In this document: positions 38,269-38,328 of the stretch, in pieces
Position numbering within the stretch: position 1 is the stretch's first letter
Layout of the letters: every line of letters begins with the position of its first letter
Assembly: GCA_020444075.1 (NCBI GenBank)
Contig: JAHLLR010000049.1
Coordinates: forward strand, 1 to 38,328
Length of the DNA stretch: 38,328 bases
DNA from: Deltaproteobacteria bacterium
Lineage (GTDB): Bacteria > Desulfobacterota > Desulfobacteria > Desulfobacterales > Desulfosarcinaceae
Direction of reading: 5' to 3'
Program-made: the position numbers and the translations under genes
The notes under the pieces: model-generated
The model's database searches: none
Told to the model about the DNA's origin: nothing
Seen by the model: only the letters and a program-made list of their open reading frames with translations

Positions 38269-38328
38269 CTTCGCGGTTGATCCGGTCGACGGATCTATTG
38301 GGTTCATCAGTATGTTGGAGGCTGTTTT

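Overview
The window looks like chromosomal DNA of a Gram-negative, strictly anaerobic member of the Desulfobacterota (a Desulfosarcina/Desulfococcus-like sulfate reducer is my best guess). The reasons are the gene content (lipid A and Lol/Bam operon with LpxI rather than LpxH, an indolepyruvate:ferredoxin oxidoreductase, radical SAM enzymes, PEP-CTERM proteins), a BamA with a long extra N-terminal domain, and intergenic DNA full of degenerate heptamer repeats and paired GC hairpins. No rRNA, tRNA, CRISPR array, prophage or intact insertion sequence was seen.

Layout. 1-2.7 kb: repeat-rich DNA and two minus-strand genes for exported proteins with PEP-CTERM-type tails, each behind a -24/-12 (sigma-54) promoter candidate, separated by a 136-bp MITE-like element. 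2.7-8.6 kb, minus strand: scpB, scpA, trpS and an 893-aa DHH/CBS/nucleotidyltransferase fusion. The scpB-scpA gap is unusually long (402 bp) and filled with tandem heptamers, and a 99-bp palindromic repeat lies between scpA and trpS. 8.9-15.2 kb, plus strand: a radical SAM protein, PilC, a PilS-like kinase, then a sigma-54 promoter, a c-di-GMP-I riboswitch and a 634-aa modular surface protein, closed by a strong terminator. 15.4-27.7 kb, minus strand: one long envelope block running lysS, lolE, lolD, bamA, ompH, lpxD, fabZ, lpxA, lpxI, a Gfo/Idh oxidoreductase, lpxB. 28-38 kb: accessory metabolism, with a SlyD-type isomerase, an aspartase/fumarase-family lyase, a ThDP enzyme, iorBA, arginine deiminase, a cysteine-rich radical SAM protein, acylphosphatase and a small hypothetical protein.

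How the genes work together. The envelope block makes lipid A (LpxA, LpxD, LpxI, LpxB; LpxC is not here), supplies 3-hydroxyacyl chains through FabZ, exports lipoproteins (LolDE) and inserts outer-membrane proteins (BamA with the Skp-like OmpH). The plus-strand 9.9-15.2 kb region points to surface behaviour: a type IV pilus platform protein, a PilS-like kinase of the family that acts through sigma-54 activators, and a surface protein that appears to be doubly controlled by sigma-54 and cyclic di-GMP. The 28-36 kb genes suggest amino acid fermentation or turnover (lyase, 2-oxoacid:ferredoxin oxidoreductase, arginine deiminase).

The most notable items are the sigma-54 plus c-di-GMP riboswitch leader at 13005-13207 with a possible anti-Shine-Dalgarno pairing, the small PEP-CTERM-like protein that lacks the PEP motif, the IorA whose two ferredoxin clusters have each lost the second cysteine, the Gfo/Idh gene inside the lipid A operon, and the heptamer-based intergenic repeats.
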